Assembly: GCA_963771305.1 (NCBI GenBank)
Contig: CAVYTS010000012.1
Location: 491,132 to 555,131 of the forward strand
Direction of reading: 5' to 3'
From: CAJCIT01 sp963771305
GTDB taxonomy: Bacteria > Acidobacteriota > Terriglobia > Bryobacterales > Bryobacteraceae
Length of the DNA: 64,000 nt
Every line of letters begins with the position of its first letter. Within the stretch, counting starts at the first letter, position 1. The translations under genes were made by a program, and so were the position numbers. The notes under the pieces were generated by a model that saw only the letters and a program-made list of their open reading frames with translations, was not told the origin of the DNA and did no database searches. Below are positions 34,646-43,483 of the stretch, one piece after another.

Positions 34646-35836
34646 ATGAGAATCCGCGAAAGTTCACCCCCTTATAACGAATCGTCGCTGATGCTTGGGC
34701 CCGAGCCTCGGGATTCCGCCTCGCTTGACCTGTTTCCCTTCGCCCGGTTTGCCCTCTCACATTGGCGCGTGCTCGCCATCTCCTGCGGCCTCTGTATTTC
34801 GCTCACTGCCGGTGTAAGTTTCCTTCTCCCTAAGAAATACACGGCAACCGTCAGTATGCTGATAGAACCGCCTGCTGGCAATGACCCACGGGGAAGCACC
34901 GCCGTAAGTCCGGTGTATCTCGAGTCGTTGAAAACTTACGAGCACTTCGCCAATAGCGACAGCCTGTTTGAGCAAGCCCTGCGGGACCTCAATCTTCGTG
35001 CATTATATTCGGGAGTTCCCATCGAGAACCTCAAAGGCAAGATCCTCGAGGTAACTAAGCCTCGTGACACCAAGATCTTACAGGTGAGTGCCACCCTCGC
35101 CGACCCCAAAAGAGCCCAGGAGCTTGCCCGCTACATCGCCGGAAAGACTGTCGCCATGAACCGAGCTCTAGAGGCCGCGTCGCTACACGACTCGATTAGC
35201 GAAGGACACATCGTCATTGAGAACGCCTTGGTCCGCCAACAGAAAGCGCTAAGCGCACGCAATGAGCATCTTTCAAAGGAGCCCATTGCGGGCGTGGAAG
35301 CGGAATTAGCAGGCGCCGTCGAAACTCGGTCGCGCGTGGATCGCGATCTTATGGAGGTTGGTGAGCAACTGGCCGATACCGAAGCACGGCTTAAGCAGGG
35401 CGGCGGGGATGACAGCACAATTGACGATCCGCATCGCATGAGCGATAGTGTTGTAGCTTACAAGGCCGAACTCGAGATACTTCGCCGGCAACGCGAAACC
35501 CTCGCTCACGTCATCGAGGTGGACAGCACCCTGCTCGAACGGCGAAAGCATGAGCGCGACATCCTCGACCGGGAGCTTCAAACCGCTCAGAGTCAATACG
35601 AGGCCGCCAACACCCGGAACAACGACATCCTCGCGTCAATGGCCTTTCGTGGCGAGCGTATCGAAATGCTCGATCCCGGCGTCATTCCGGAGCGCCCCAG
35701 TTCTCCGAAAATCGCGCTCAATCTGGCGCTGGCTCTTGTTGGCTCCTTGGCGATGTCCTTCCTGTACCTCCTCTTCTTGTTCAGCCATTCACAGCATAGA
35801 TTTCAGGCGACAGCTTCTTCCTCGTCCGGGACCTAG
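34646..35836 (+). CDS. Polysaccharide chain-length determinant (Wzz/GumC type)
   Basis: The longest frame opens at TTG 34586; I prefer ATG 34646, giving about 396 residues. There is a transmembrane segment near the N-terminus (VLAISCGLCISLTAGVSFLL) followed by KKYTATVSMLIEPP, the Wzz signature. A long helical periplasmic part rich in Glu/Arg/Gln (coiled coil, residues about 190-330) follows, then a second transmembrane segment (LALALVGSLAMSFLYLLFLF). The cytoplasmic tyrosine-kinase domain of Wzc/ExoP proteins is absent. It controls chain length with the flippase and polymerase. Six bases separate it from the next gene. Confidence 0.82.
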   Translation: MRIRESSPPYNESSLMLGPEPRDSASLDLFPFARFALSHWRVLAISCGLCISLTAGVSFLLPKKYTATVSMLIEPPAGNDPRGSTAVSPVYLESLKTYEHFANSDSLFEQALRDLNLRALYSGVPIENLKGKILEVTKPRDTKILQVSATLADPKRAQELARYIAGKTVAMNRALEAASLHDSISEGHIVIENALVRQQKALSARNEHLSKEPIAGVEAELAGAVETRSRVDRDLMEVGEQLADTEARLKQGGGDDSTIDDPHRMSDSVVAYKAELEILRRQRETLAHVIEVDSTLLERRKHERDILDRELQTAQSQYEAANTRNNDILASMAFRGERIEMLDPGVIPERPSSPKIALNLALALVGSLAMSFLYLLFLFSHSQHRFQATASSSSGT

Positions 35837-35842
35837 ACCGCG

Positions 35843-37318
35843 GTGTTGACCATTCCACGTTTTGCGTCCCGCTATTGGGTTCCGGCCGGCATCGCCGTCT
35901 GGGCTTCGGCGCTGGCCCTCTCTCCTTCAATTTCCACGAAATGTTCGGTTGCGGCGCTGCTCGTGGTACCGTTACTCGCCTGGTGGCTTCTGGGCCACTC
36001 ATACCGATGGCTTGTTGCATTTCTCTTGTGCAGCATCCTTCTGCCCCCGCTGCCAATCGCCATCGGCGATTCCGGGCCTCACGTGGCGGTTCTAATGCTT
36101 CCGATAGGGGCGGCGGTTGCTATCATGCGACCGCCGCGCTGGGAATGTCTTGCGCACCCCGTCTCGAAGTGGTTTCTCCTCTTCAGTGGTTCGTTAATTC
36201 TTAGCTTGGGCTTCGCGGCGGTTTATTCAGGACCACTGGTGGCGTTAGGCAGCGCAGTCCGAGTTGGCCTGTTCCTGATAGGTCCTTGGTTGTTCTTATA
36301 CATTCTGGGCTCCGTGAAGCCCATTTCGCTGAATCTCGCTGGTATTCTGTTTCGTGCTGCTGTTGCTGGAGCACTATTCGCTTGCCTGGATTTCTACTAT
36401 CAGTTTCCGGCACCCGCCGGCTACAGCGCACAATTCATTTGGCTAAATGCCGCGGTGCTGCGTCGTGCTCAGGGAGTCTTCTACGAGGCAAGCACCCTGG
36501 GCAACTTCTGCGCATTCTTCCTGATCATGACGCTGGTTACGTTCGTTTCAAGTCGGCAGGCGCGGCCTTGCTCACGGACGGAGGCCGCTCTTGGCGGCCT
36601 TGTGCTTGGAGCGGCTCTCATATTCTCGTACTCTCGTGGATCACTGCTCAACATTGGTTGTTCGTGTATAGCACTCGTTTGCCTTCGAGTCCGAAAAGCC
36701 AGGGCAGTCGTGTCGATTTGCCTCGCTCTGGCATGCACGCTCTGGCTCGTTCACTTTGTCTTCCCAGGCTTCGGTGAGAGTTACTGGACAAGAATCCAGG
36801 CTTCCTTTCTTCACATTCAGTCTGCGCCCGATGGCACTCTTTCAGGGCGCTTGTCCAGTTGGAATGCCCTTCTGGAATTCGTCAAACTTCATCCCTGGCA
36901 GACTTTTTTTGGCGTCGGATATAAGACATTGCCCTATTCGACGGTTGCGGGACATCTAACCATCGTTGACAATACGTACCTCGATTTGCTCGTCGAGACC
37001 GGTGTTCTTGGCCTGTTTACCTTTCTCGCCCTCGGTCGTCAAATCCTCAAGTGCAGCCTTCGCGCAGCCAAAAGCAAGAACCCCAGAACCGCCTTCTATG
37101 GAAGTTGGATCTTCTGCTTTTGGATAGGCGAGACTGTTCAGATGTTTTCGGGAGACCTAATCACATACTGGCGGGTACTGCCTATCTATTTCGCTGTTAT
37201 GGGTATTGCTCTTCGTAGTGGCGTATGGCCGAGTCGTTTAGACGATTGCCGCCAGGCTTCTCCAATCCCAGGCCCTCCTCCATGCCGGAGCCACTGTCAA
37301 ATAAGTGACGGCGAATAG
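35843..37318 (+). CDS. Second O-antigen polymerase/ligase-like membrane protein
   Basis: Protein of 491 residues from GTG 35843, 6 bp after the Wzz stop. It has about ten hydrophobic segments and a Wzy_C-type loop (FSYSRGSLLNIG, GVGYKTLPYSTVAGHLTIVDNTYLDLLVETG) with the Arg and the HxxxxxNxYL element of WaaL/Wzy proteins. It is probably the polymerase while the protein at 33252 acts as ligase, or the reverse; the sequences do not settle this. The last 50 residues are Pro/Cys-rich and probably a disordered tail. Confidence 0.8.
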   Translation: MLTIPRFASRYWVPAGIAVWASALALSPSISTKCSVAALLVVPLLAWWLLGHSYRWLVAFLLCSILLPPLPIAIGDSGPHVAVLMLPIGAAVAIMRPPRWECLAHPVSKWFLLFSGSLILSLGFAAVYSGPLVALGSAVRVGLFLIGPWLFLYILGSVKPISLNLAGILFRAAVAGALFACLDFYYQFPAPAGYSAQFIWLNAAVLRRAQGVFYEASTLGNFCAFFLIMTLVTFVSSRQARPCSRTEAALGGLVLGAALIFSYSRGSLLNIGCSCIALVCLRVRKARAVVSICLALACTLWLVHFVFPGFGESYWTRIQASFLHIQSAPDGTLSGRLSSWNALLEFVKLHPWQTFFGVGYKTLPYSTVAGHLTIVDNTYLDLLVETGVLGLFTFLALGRQILKCSLRAAKSKNPRTAFYGSWIFCFWIGETVQMFSGDLITYWRVLPIYFAVMGIALRSGVWPSRLDDCRQASPIPGPPPCRSHCQISDGE

Positions 37319-37458
37319 TCGAGGCGTCTGGACGTTCGACTATCCGCTTCATTCCTGATTGAATCGGGCAGCGCAGGCAGGAGCATTAGTGAGATAGGTT
37401 ACGGATCGCACGTGGCGGCCTACCGTCTGTATCGAGGCTCGAGCTTTGAAAGACCCTC

Positions 37459-37486
37459 TTCACAGAAACTTTACAAGTTCAAAACA
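37459..37486 (+). promoter_or_regulatory. Direct-repeat regulatory box upstream of the response regulator
   Basis: Plus-strand units TTCACA, TTTACA and AAAACA with 5-bp spacers, about 206 bp before the response-regulator start. It suggests autoregulation. The rest of the 374-bp gap 37319-37692 holds no convincing gene. Confidence 0.62.
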
Positions 37487-37692
37487 ATCTTAGATGCGTC
37501 CCGCCTCTACAATTGGGATCAATTGGCTTATCCGGGTTGGTCAAGCCTGAGCAAGACGTACCGGGTGGTAAGGACGCACAGTCCCGGTGACGAGTGCACT
37601 GTCTTTCCGTTTACAGTACTCGATATATTGGTTCAAAGCGGAACCGGTTTCTCAGATTCGCGGTGATTTGCCTTCGCTGGCGACGAGACTAC

Positions 37693-38367
37693 ATGCAGAA
37701 GATTCTTGTCATCGACGACGATGACTGCATACGCGACACAATCGGCGTGATGCTCGAACGAGAAAGCTATATACCCCTTTATGCGGCTGACGGGAAGAGC
37801 GGCTACGAAAAAGCACTGGCGCTTAAGCCGAACTTGCTGCTAGTGGACCTCCGTTTGCCGGCCATGAGTGGACTTGATGTTTGCAGGCAACTCCGAAAGG
37901 CGAACGTACAAACTCCCATAATCGTTCTTAGCGCAATTTGTGATGAGATCGACAAAGTGTTGCTGCTGGAAATTGGCGCCGACGACTATATGGTTAAGCC
38001 CTTCGGCAGCCGCGAGCTGTTGGCCCGAATCAGGGCTGTGTTGCGGCGAAGCGAGGGCGACACCCAAAAGGTTCTGCGCTTTTCGGACACAGAGATTGAC
38101 CTCGATCGCCGGAGTGTCGTCCGCCGAGGCGCTGAGGTCAAGCTCACACCCGCGGAATACAACCTTCTTGCCTTCTTTCTGCAGAAAGCGGATCGCGTCT
38201 TAACGCGCGAGGTTATCTTGAACTCGGTCTGGGGATACGAATCGTTTCCGAACACTCGCACTGTTGACGCACACGTGATGCGGTTGCGCTACAAGTTGGA
38301 GTCGAAGCCTGGCGCTCCCTGCCACTTCTTGACCGTCCATGGCGTCGGATACCGCTTCCTTCCATAG
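37693..38367 (+). CDS. PhoB/OmpR-family response regulator
   Basis: Start chosen at ATG 37693 (MQKILVIDDDD); the frame running back to 37594 has no family similarity. Length 224 residues. The receiver domain has the acidic pocket DDDD (8-11), phospho-acceptor Asp52 (LLLVDLRLP) and a Lys in MVKPFGS. The DNA-binding winged helix has VKLTPAEYNLLAFF, ILNSVWGYE, RTVDAHVMRLRYKLE and VHGVGYRFLP. It should bind 11-bp-period direct repeats, like the boxes of this window. No sensor kinase is beside it. Confidence 0.92.
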   Translation: MQKILVIDDDDCIRDTIGVMLERESYIPLYAADGKSGYEKALALKPNLLLVDLRLPAMSGLDVCRQLRKANVQTPIIVLSAICDEIDKVLLLEIGADDYMVKPFGSRELLARIRAVLRRSEGDTQKVLRFSDTEIDLDRRSVVRRGAEVKLTPAEYNLLAFFLQKADRVLTREVILNSVWGYESFPNTRTVDAHVMRLRYKLESKPGAPCHFLTVHGVGYRFLP

Positions 38368-38679
38368 CGCGACCTGACGAGGACGGTTTTTGTCGTCGAA
38401 GGCTCCAGGATGCGGCTGCCCCTCTTGAGGCGGCATTGCAGGAGTTATTGGATTCGAGTGCAACTGTTTTGAACCGCCTGTGATGTGTTGTCAATGACCC
38501 TGGGCTCCCAGATCACGTGGCCGTGAGAAACACCTTGAATGGACTTTTCGCTTTCTTCAAGGCCTCCGGCACGTCAACTTCGCCCCTGTGTCCAGGGTAG
38601 TACGGGGGCGATGCGCTAACACGGAGCGAGGAGGCCGGGGTGGGACGCAACGGGTAACTCTCTGTCAACACGCAATTGA

Positions 38680-38707
38680 TTTACAAACAGTTGACAACTC
38701 CACGACA
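38680..38707 (+). promoter_or_regulatory. Direct-repeat regulatory box upstream of the ferritin-like gene
   Basis: Plus-strand units TTTACA, TTGACA and ACGACA with 5-bp spacers; a further partial unit CACGCA lies 11 bp upstream at 38669. It is 90-117 bp before the start at 38797. The rest of the gap 38368-38796 shows no gene. Confidence 0.6.
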
Positions 38708-38796
38708 CATGCAACGATTGCATCTAGTTAAATGGGGTTGCCTCGTGAAAGCGAGACATCATTTCTGAAAGGACTGGGAGTCTAAAACATGACCAA

Positions 38797-39795
38797 ATGA
38801 AAACCTCGCCCCTACTGGTTCGCCCGAAACAACTGAGTCTCTATCTGACTCTTCATCTAAAGGACGGCGTCAAGCGCCGATCCTTCCTCAAAGGCCTAGG
38901 CGTAGCTGGAGCAGCTCTGACCGGCGGTTCACTCGCAGCCGCATCTGGAACCGCCCTGACAAACGGCATTATTACCTCGTGCGATGTGGCCCTCCTTCGG
39001 TTTGTGGCTTCGGCGGAGCTCATTGAGACTGACATGTGGCAGCAATATGCGGAACTCGGTGGTCTCACCCCGGGCCAACTCCCGGTGGAGACAGCCCCGT
39101 TCACGCCGATGATCCACTATCAGGAAGCCTTCATGAACCTCGATCCTGATGGCCCCCAGTACATCACCACCAACACTAATGATGAGCTGACCCATGCGGA
39201 ATTTCTGAATGCTTATCTGATCTCAATCGGCGCCGAGCCGGTGGATTTTGACGCCTTCCGCACTTTGCCGAGCAGCCAGGCAAAAGGTGCACAGCAAATC
39301 GGCCAGCTCACGAATCTGATCAACCTCACTGTAGACAACAGCTGGTATACCCGTTATCGGAGTAAGCTGAATCCAGACTTTGGCGCTACTTTCCCGCAAG
39401 CGATCGACTTGGTGAACGTGCCCGGTATTCCTCTCAGCGATGCGGACTTCAAGCCGAAGAACCACATTCAGGCAATTGCCAACACTGCGGCTTTCCACTT
39501 CGGGACGACTGAACAAGGGGGCAGCACGCTTTACTCCGCGTTCGTCCAGAAGGCCACCAATTTGCAGGTTCTGCAAATTCTGGTCAGCATTGGGGGAGAC
39601 GAAGTAGCTCACTTCCTGGAGTGGGCGGATTTTGCGGGCAATGGCGTACAGCCGCCGATCGCTCCGTTCACCGACCCTATCACTGGACTTACTTTCCCCA
39701 ACTTCGATGAAACGGTGAACCCGGCGTTGCAAAGCAACCTGATCTTTCCCGTTCCCTGCGATTCATCAGCCCAAAGCTGCCTGTTTGCGCTGTGA
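38797..39795 (+). CDS. Tat-exported ferritin-like protein
   Basis: Protein of 332 residues. A twin-arginine leader KRRSFLKGLGVAGAAL ends near GTAL. The mature part is helical with Glu/His-rich segments (NTNDELTHAEFLNAYL, GGDEVAHFLEWADFAG) like Ferritin_2/DUF4439 proteins. The ExxH patterns suggest a di-iron site, but they are not as clear as in classical ferritin. It may store or handle iron in the periplasm. It has a decayed paralogue at 43484-44629. Its stop overlaps the GTG of a short downstream frame. Confidence 0.78.
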   Translation: MKTSPLLVRPKQLSLYLTLHLKDGVKRRSFLKGLGVAGAALTGGSLAAASGTALTNGIITSCDVALLRFVASAELIETDMWQQYAELGGLTPGQLPVETAPFTPMIHYQEAFMNLDPDGPQYITTNTNDELTHAEFLNAYLISIGAEPVDFDAFRTLPSSQAKGAQQIGQLTNLINLTVDNSWYTRYRSKLNPDFGATFPQAIDLVNVPGIPLSDADFKPKNHIQAIANTAAFHFGTTEQGGSTLYSAFVQKATNLQVLQILVSIGGDEVAHFLEWADFAGNGVQPPIAPFTDPITGLTFPNFDETVNPALQSNLIFPVPCDSSAQSCLFAL

Positions 39796-39941
39796 TTCGC
39801 CCCACGAACCCGGAAGGAATTGCCAAGGCAGTGATCGCTTTCCTCACGGCGATGGGGATTTTTGTCGGCCAGACGCCAGCATTTTTCAAGACCCTTAACA
39901 AGCTGGCCCAACAAGCGGACGCGGCAAAGCGCGGATTCTGA
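39792..39941 (+). CDS. Possible 49-residue coupled small protein
   Basis: A GTG at 39792 overlaps the TGA of the ferritin-like gene (GTGA) and opens a 49-codon frame. It has a hydrophobic segment (AVIAFLTAMGIFV) and a basic, Gln/Lys-rich end (KTLNKLAQQADAAKRGF). The overlap suggests translational coupling, and the amphipathic layout suggests a small membrane protein. No family is recognised, and the frame could be incidental. Confidence 0.4.
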   Translation: MIRPTNPEGIAKAVIAFLTAMGIFVGQTPAFFKTLNKLAQQADAAKRGF

Positions 39942-40026
39942 TTTAAGAGTGGCTAATGAGTTATTAACGGCATCTCCGTGGTGCATTCGGTTAACTGAGG
40001 TCACCTGGCGAAACCCCAGGACAGTT

Positions 40027-40046
40027 GGCCGCCTTCGGCCCTTTCT
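40027..40046 (+). terminator. Weak hairpin with a T-rich tail
   Basis: GGCCG-CCTT-CGGCC (40027-40040) followed by CTTTCT. It could end the ferritin-like transcript. A second small stem lies just upstream (CCTGG-CGAAAC-CCAGG at about 40004-40020), so this is a structured stretch; I cannot assign it to a known RNA family. Confidence 0.4.
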
Positions 40047-40103
40047 AGATGTTGAGCTCAAAGGTCTTTGCCTCTGACAACCCTGTACCACTGAACAACC
40101 AGC

Positions 40104-40141
40104 CCCTAGCCGCCCGGCGCCATTGCGCCGGGCGGTTAGGG
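40104..40141. repeat. 17-bp inverted repeat (hairpin, loop CATT)
   Basis: CCCTAGCCGCCCGGCGC (40104-40120) pairs with GCGCCGGGCGGTTAGGG (40125-40141), 17 bp with one G-U pair in RNA. There is no T-run on either strand. It may be a transcript-end hairpin or a repeated extragenic palindrome; other copies are not seen in this window. Confidence 0.7.
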
Positions 40142-40223
40142 ATTCACCCTGACAATGAATGGCACAGGCTTTGTCTCAGGTGCGGGGGTGGCTGGAACCA
40201 CAGTTCGCTTGCGACACTGGTCG

Positions 40224-40484
40224 TCAGCGACCCACAGTTAACCCGCGGCGATGTCCCGGGCCTTTGCGAACGATCTCAGCAACAACGTCAGCACACTTTT
40301 GGGCAACCATGTCATAGTAGTCTTTCGTTCGACCGTTCAAATTCAGTGCTTCGAGTTCAAACGCATATTTCAGCTCCTTGCCGAGATTCGTTCGCAATGA
40401 AGTTGGGGCCCAAAGTGGCGCGCAACGAAGAAACTTCGAACTTACTTTCCAACAAAGATACCTTCTCCGTGGGTACTCTCGCAC
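40224..40484 (-). other. Unassigned 86-residue open frame in a 380-bp gap
   Basis: The 380-bp stretch 40142-40521 has no recognised gene. One minus-strand frame reads as protein-like in its middle (NLNGRTKDYYDMVAQKCA, VVAEIVRKG), but its N-terminal half is Arg/Trp-rich and unlike a real start. It may be a gene remnant. No family is recognised. Confidence 0.25.
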
Positions 40485-40521
40485 TATTTAGTCTAGTCTA
40501 GCGGTGTTATAGCGTGAAGAT

Positions 40522-42126
40522 ATGAAATACGCCGTTTTGCTCCTTATTTCGGCTGCCTGTGTCTTACGGGCCCAACAGCCATCCTCTTGCAAGCTACCGT
40601 TGAAGCCTGCGGACGTCAGTCACCCAAAAACCATCGTGGGCTCCGGCATTCCCGCATCCTGCACCGAGCAGGCCCTCCAGGCGGCAATCGCACTCGGCGG
40701 CATCATCACCTTCAACTGCGGCTCACAGGCCGTCACGATCCCAATCACCAGCCAGGAGGCATTCCGTAACGACATGGACACCATTCTGGATGGTGGTAAT
40801 AAGATCACGATCCATGGCAACGGCGCAACACGTCTCTTCATCGCGGAGAGCGGAACTGCTCCCTGGTATGGAGGAACTCCACCCTTCTACCAAAGCACCC
40901 ACACTTCCATCACCTTTCAGAACATCACCCTCAGCAATGGCCGATCGAATGGCACGGCACTCCCTCCGTTGCCCCCGGGTGCTCCCCCAACCTGCTCACA
41001 GGGGACGGAGATCGACGGCGGCGGAGGCGTCATCTATATACGCGATATGGTGCTGCATGTCATCAATTCGACGATCGTCGACAACCACGCTGCGCCCCTC
41101 GGTCCCGATGTAGCGGGTGGCGGCGTGTACGCTCTCGGATCGGTGGATGTCACTGTACAGGGCAGCCTGTTTAAGAACAACGGCGGTGCCAACGGCGGAG
41201 CCATTGGCATGCTCGAGTCGAACTTCACAGCCGTCAATTGTGTCTTCCGCGCCAACCAGGCTCTCGGTCACGATGGAAACCACAACATTAAGAGTAGTGG
41301 TTGTCCCATCCACGACAACCAGTACCAGGTGGGAGACGGCGGCAATGCCGGCGCAGTCTATCTGGACGGTCAAGACACGACGGGGCCGTACTTCTGCGGC
41401 AATCTGTTCACTAAGAACAAGGGCGGCACGAACGCCCAAGGCGGAGCCATCTTTGGGGCGGGAGACCCCGGGACCCAGGACCTCACGATTGCCCAGTCTG
41501 AATTCGATGAAAACAGCGGCAATAACGGTGGTGCCATCTACGCTTACCAGAATAATTTAATCATTAGGCGGTCAACCTTTAATAACAATACGGCCGCTTA
41601 CGGCGGAGCTATTCAAGGCGATTATATTCAGCTTACAGCCCTGAATAACACATTCTTTGGTAACAGCGCCTCAGTTAACATCGGAGCTTTGGCCCTCTTC
41701 ACTTCTTCGGGAACCCTTATCAACAATACGTTCGCTAATAATACCGCTCCCCACTTTCCTGTCCTTTTCCCCGGCAGTTCCAGCGCTCCGCCGCCCGCGT
41801 TGACGATGACTAATAATCTGTTCGTCTCAGACAGCGCAAGTGTGGGCCACTTGGCGTGCTTCACCGGCTTCCCAGGTACGGGCAATTTCGTCTGGCCGCC
41901 CAGTTCATTCACTCCCGCCCCGGAAGGCGCCTGTGCTTCGGATGAAATCACTGCCGACCCACTTTTAGGAGCACTCGCCTACAACGGAGGCTTCACTCAG
42001 ACCATGCCAATTCCCGCAAATAGCCCGGCTGCTCAGTCCGGTACGGCGTCCTGCCCGTCTTACGATCAGCGGGGAAATGCACGAGCCACGCCATGCGCTT
42101 CTGGATCCTATGAACCTGCACCTTGA
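40522..42126 (+). CDS. Secreted right-handed beta-helix protein (polymorphic OMP/choice-of-anchor Q type)
   Basis: Protein of 534 residues with a signal peptide (MKYAVLLLISAACVLRAQ). The body is a run of parallel beta-helix coils with NNGGAIYA, NNTAAYGGAI and NTFFGNSA units, like Pmp/filamentous surface proteins. The C-terminus has YDQRGNARATPCASGSYEP, the choice-of-anchor Q signature. It is probably a surface-attached adhesin or shield. Gly/Asn/Ser rich with many small residues. The upstream region 40485-40521 shows no clear operator. Confidence 0.8.
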   Translation: MKYAVLLLISAACVLRAQQPSSCKLPLKPADVSHPKTIVGSGIPASCTEQALQAAIALGGIITFNCGSQAVTIPITSQEAFRNDMDTILDGGNKITIHGNGATRLFIAESGTAPWYGGTPPFYQSTHTSITFQNITLSNGRSNGTALPPLPPGAPPTCSQGTEIDGGGGVIYIRDMVLHVINSTIVDNHAAPLGPDVAGGGVYALGSVDVTVQGSLFKNNGGANGGAIGMLESNFTAVNCVFRANQALGHDGNHNIKSSGCPIHDNQYQVGDGGNAGAVYLDGQDTTGPYFCGNLFTKNKGGTNAQGGAIFGAGDPGTQDLTIAQSEFDENSGNNGGAIYAYQNNLIIRRSTFNNNTAAYGGAIQGDYIQLTALNNTFFGNSASVNIGALALFTSSGTLINNTFANNTAPHFPVLFPGSSSAPPPALTMTNNLFVSDSASVGHLACFTGFPGTGNFVWPPSSFTPAPEGACASDEITADPLLGALAYNGGFTQTMPIPANSPAAQSGTASCPSYDQRGNARATPCASGSYEPAP

Positions 42127-42299
42127 CCGGGCGCCATCAGCGAACTGGCCCAGGATTTGAGGGCCTTCGATCACGAAAAACTCATTTTGCATCCGCTAGC
42201 TGAAACGCGGTTCTTTGCTTTAGCCGTTGTAGGCTGGTTCCTGCATGCCGGGATCGTTTTGTAGTTGCCGGCCGGTGAGTCGCTGAGGAGGCAAAACCG

Positions 42300-43358
42300 A
42301 TGAGATTGCGGGCGAGAAACATTGGACACTGGACGGTGATGTTCGGAGTGCTCCTTGGCCTGGGAGCGGCGGGGCAAGCGGCCGACGTCACCGTCGGTAC
42401 GGCCAGTGCGGCAACCGGGCGGAAGGCAACGGGCTACATCGAGGTACCGGCCGCGGTTGATGCGGCGACGAATCTTCCAGTCATCGTGATCAATGGCGCC
42501 AAGACCGGCCCTACGCTCGCGCTGATCTCCGGAGTGCATGGGACCGAGTATGCATCGACCGTCGCGCTGGTTCAATTGGCGGCTCGCGTAGATCCGTCCG
42601 AGTTGTCTGGAACACTAATCATCCTTCCCCTGTTGAACGTCGCGTCCTATCTTCAGAAGGTTGTTCACGTGAACCCTGTCGATAAAAAGGGAGTCGGTGG
42701 TTATCCGGGAAAAGCGGATGGAACTCAATCCGAACGAATCGCCGACGCCGTTTACAACCAGGTGATTCTGAAATGCGACCACCTGGTCGACTATCACGGA
42801 GGCGATCTGGACGAAAACCTTCATCCGTACTCGTACTGGACCAACACCGGCAAGCCGGACCTCGACAAGATGTCGCGCGAAATGGTATTTGCGTTCGGTG
42901 TGAAGACGATCATCATCAAGCAGCCTGGCGGCCGCGGTCTCGACAACGCGGCGCTCGGACTGGGAAAAGCCTCCATCACAGTGGAAGCCGGGCGCGCCGG
43001 CACGACCGAGGCCGCGGATTTGGCCGTCCTGATCGACGGAACGTTGAACGTGATGCGTTATCTCAAGATGCTGCCAGACGCGGCTACCACGTCTCTCGAG
43101 AGTCCACTGTGGATCAGCAAGATCACTAGAGTCAAGAGCGACTACGAAGGTATTTTCTATCCATCGGTCGTCCCCGAGGGGTATGTGCATCAGGGCATGT
43201 CGGTGGGTTATATCACGGACTTCTTCGGCAACAAGATCGCGGATGTAACCGCTCCGGTCACAGGCGTGGTTACGCTGGTATGCTCAGTCCCAACGATGAA
43301 GAAGGGCGATAGCGTGGTGAACATCGGCGAGCTGGGTGAGGATCCGGCCCGCAACTAA
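42300..43358 (+). CDS. Secreted succinylglutamate desuccinylase/aspartoacylase-like zinc hydrolase
   Basis: Protein of 352 residues with a signal peptide (VLLGLGAAGQAAD). The metal motif GVHGTEYAS has His and Glu in H-x-x-E spacing, with a third ligand in VDYHGGD; the shared ANTLPVIV/GPTLALISG and GKASITVEAGRAG features match the AstE/AspA carboxypeptidase-like family. The late region PSVVPEGYVHQGMSVGYITDFFGN is a C-terminal beta-strand domain. It hydrolyses an N-acyl or peptide-like substrate in the periplasm. The exact substrate is unknown. Confidence 0.83.
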   Translation: MRLRARNIGHWTVMFGVLLGLGAAGQAADVTVGTASAATGRKATGYIEVPAAVDAATNLPVIVINGAKTGPTLALISGVHGTEYASTVALVQLAARVDPSELSGTLIILPLLNVASYLQKVVHVNPVDKKGVGGYPGKADGTQSERIADAVYNQVILKCDHLVDYHGGDLDENLHPYSYWTNTGKPDLDKMSREMVFAFGVKTIIIKQPGGRGLDNAALGLGKASITVEAGRAGTTEAADLAVLIDGTLNVMRYLKMLPDAATTSLESPLWISKITRVKSDYEGIFYPSVVPEGYVHQGMSVGYITDFFGNKIADVTAPVTGVVTLVCSVPTMKKGDSVVNIGELGEDPARN

Positions 43359-43483
43359 CCGGTCTCGTTCTGGGGCAAATCGAGGAGGCCTTGATTGCAG
43401 GGGGCGCCTAACCTACGACCGCGTAAGACCTCCGCGACGAGGCGGAGCCGTTGTGAGCCATTCACCCGCGGCGCCGCTGTCAA

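Noticed and set aside
37594..37692. Longer start for the response regulator
   Set aside because: The 33 extra residues have no receiver-domain similarity, and the family's normal start MQKILVIDDDD is at 37693.
39990..40046. A c-di-GMP-type riboswitch in the structured stretch after the ferritin-like gene
   Set aside because: It has small hairpins, but the conserved receptor and tetraloop elements of the GEMM consensus are absent, and there is no gene directly after it.
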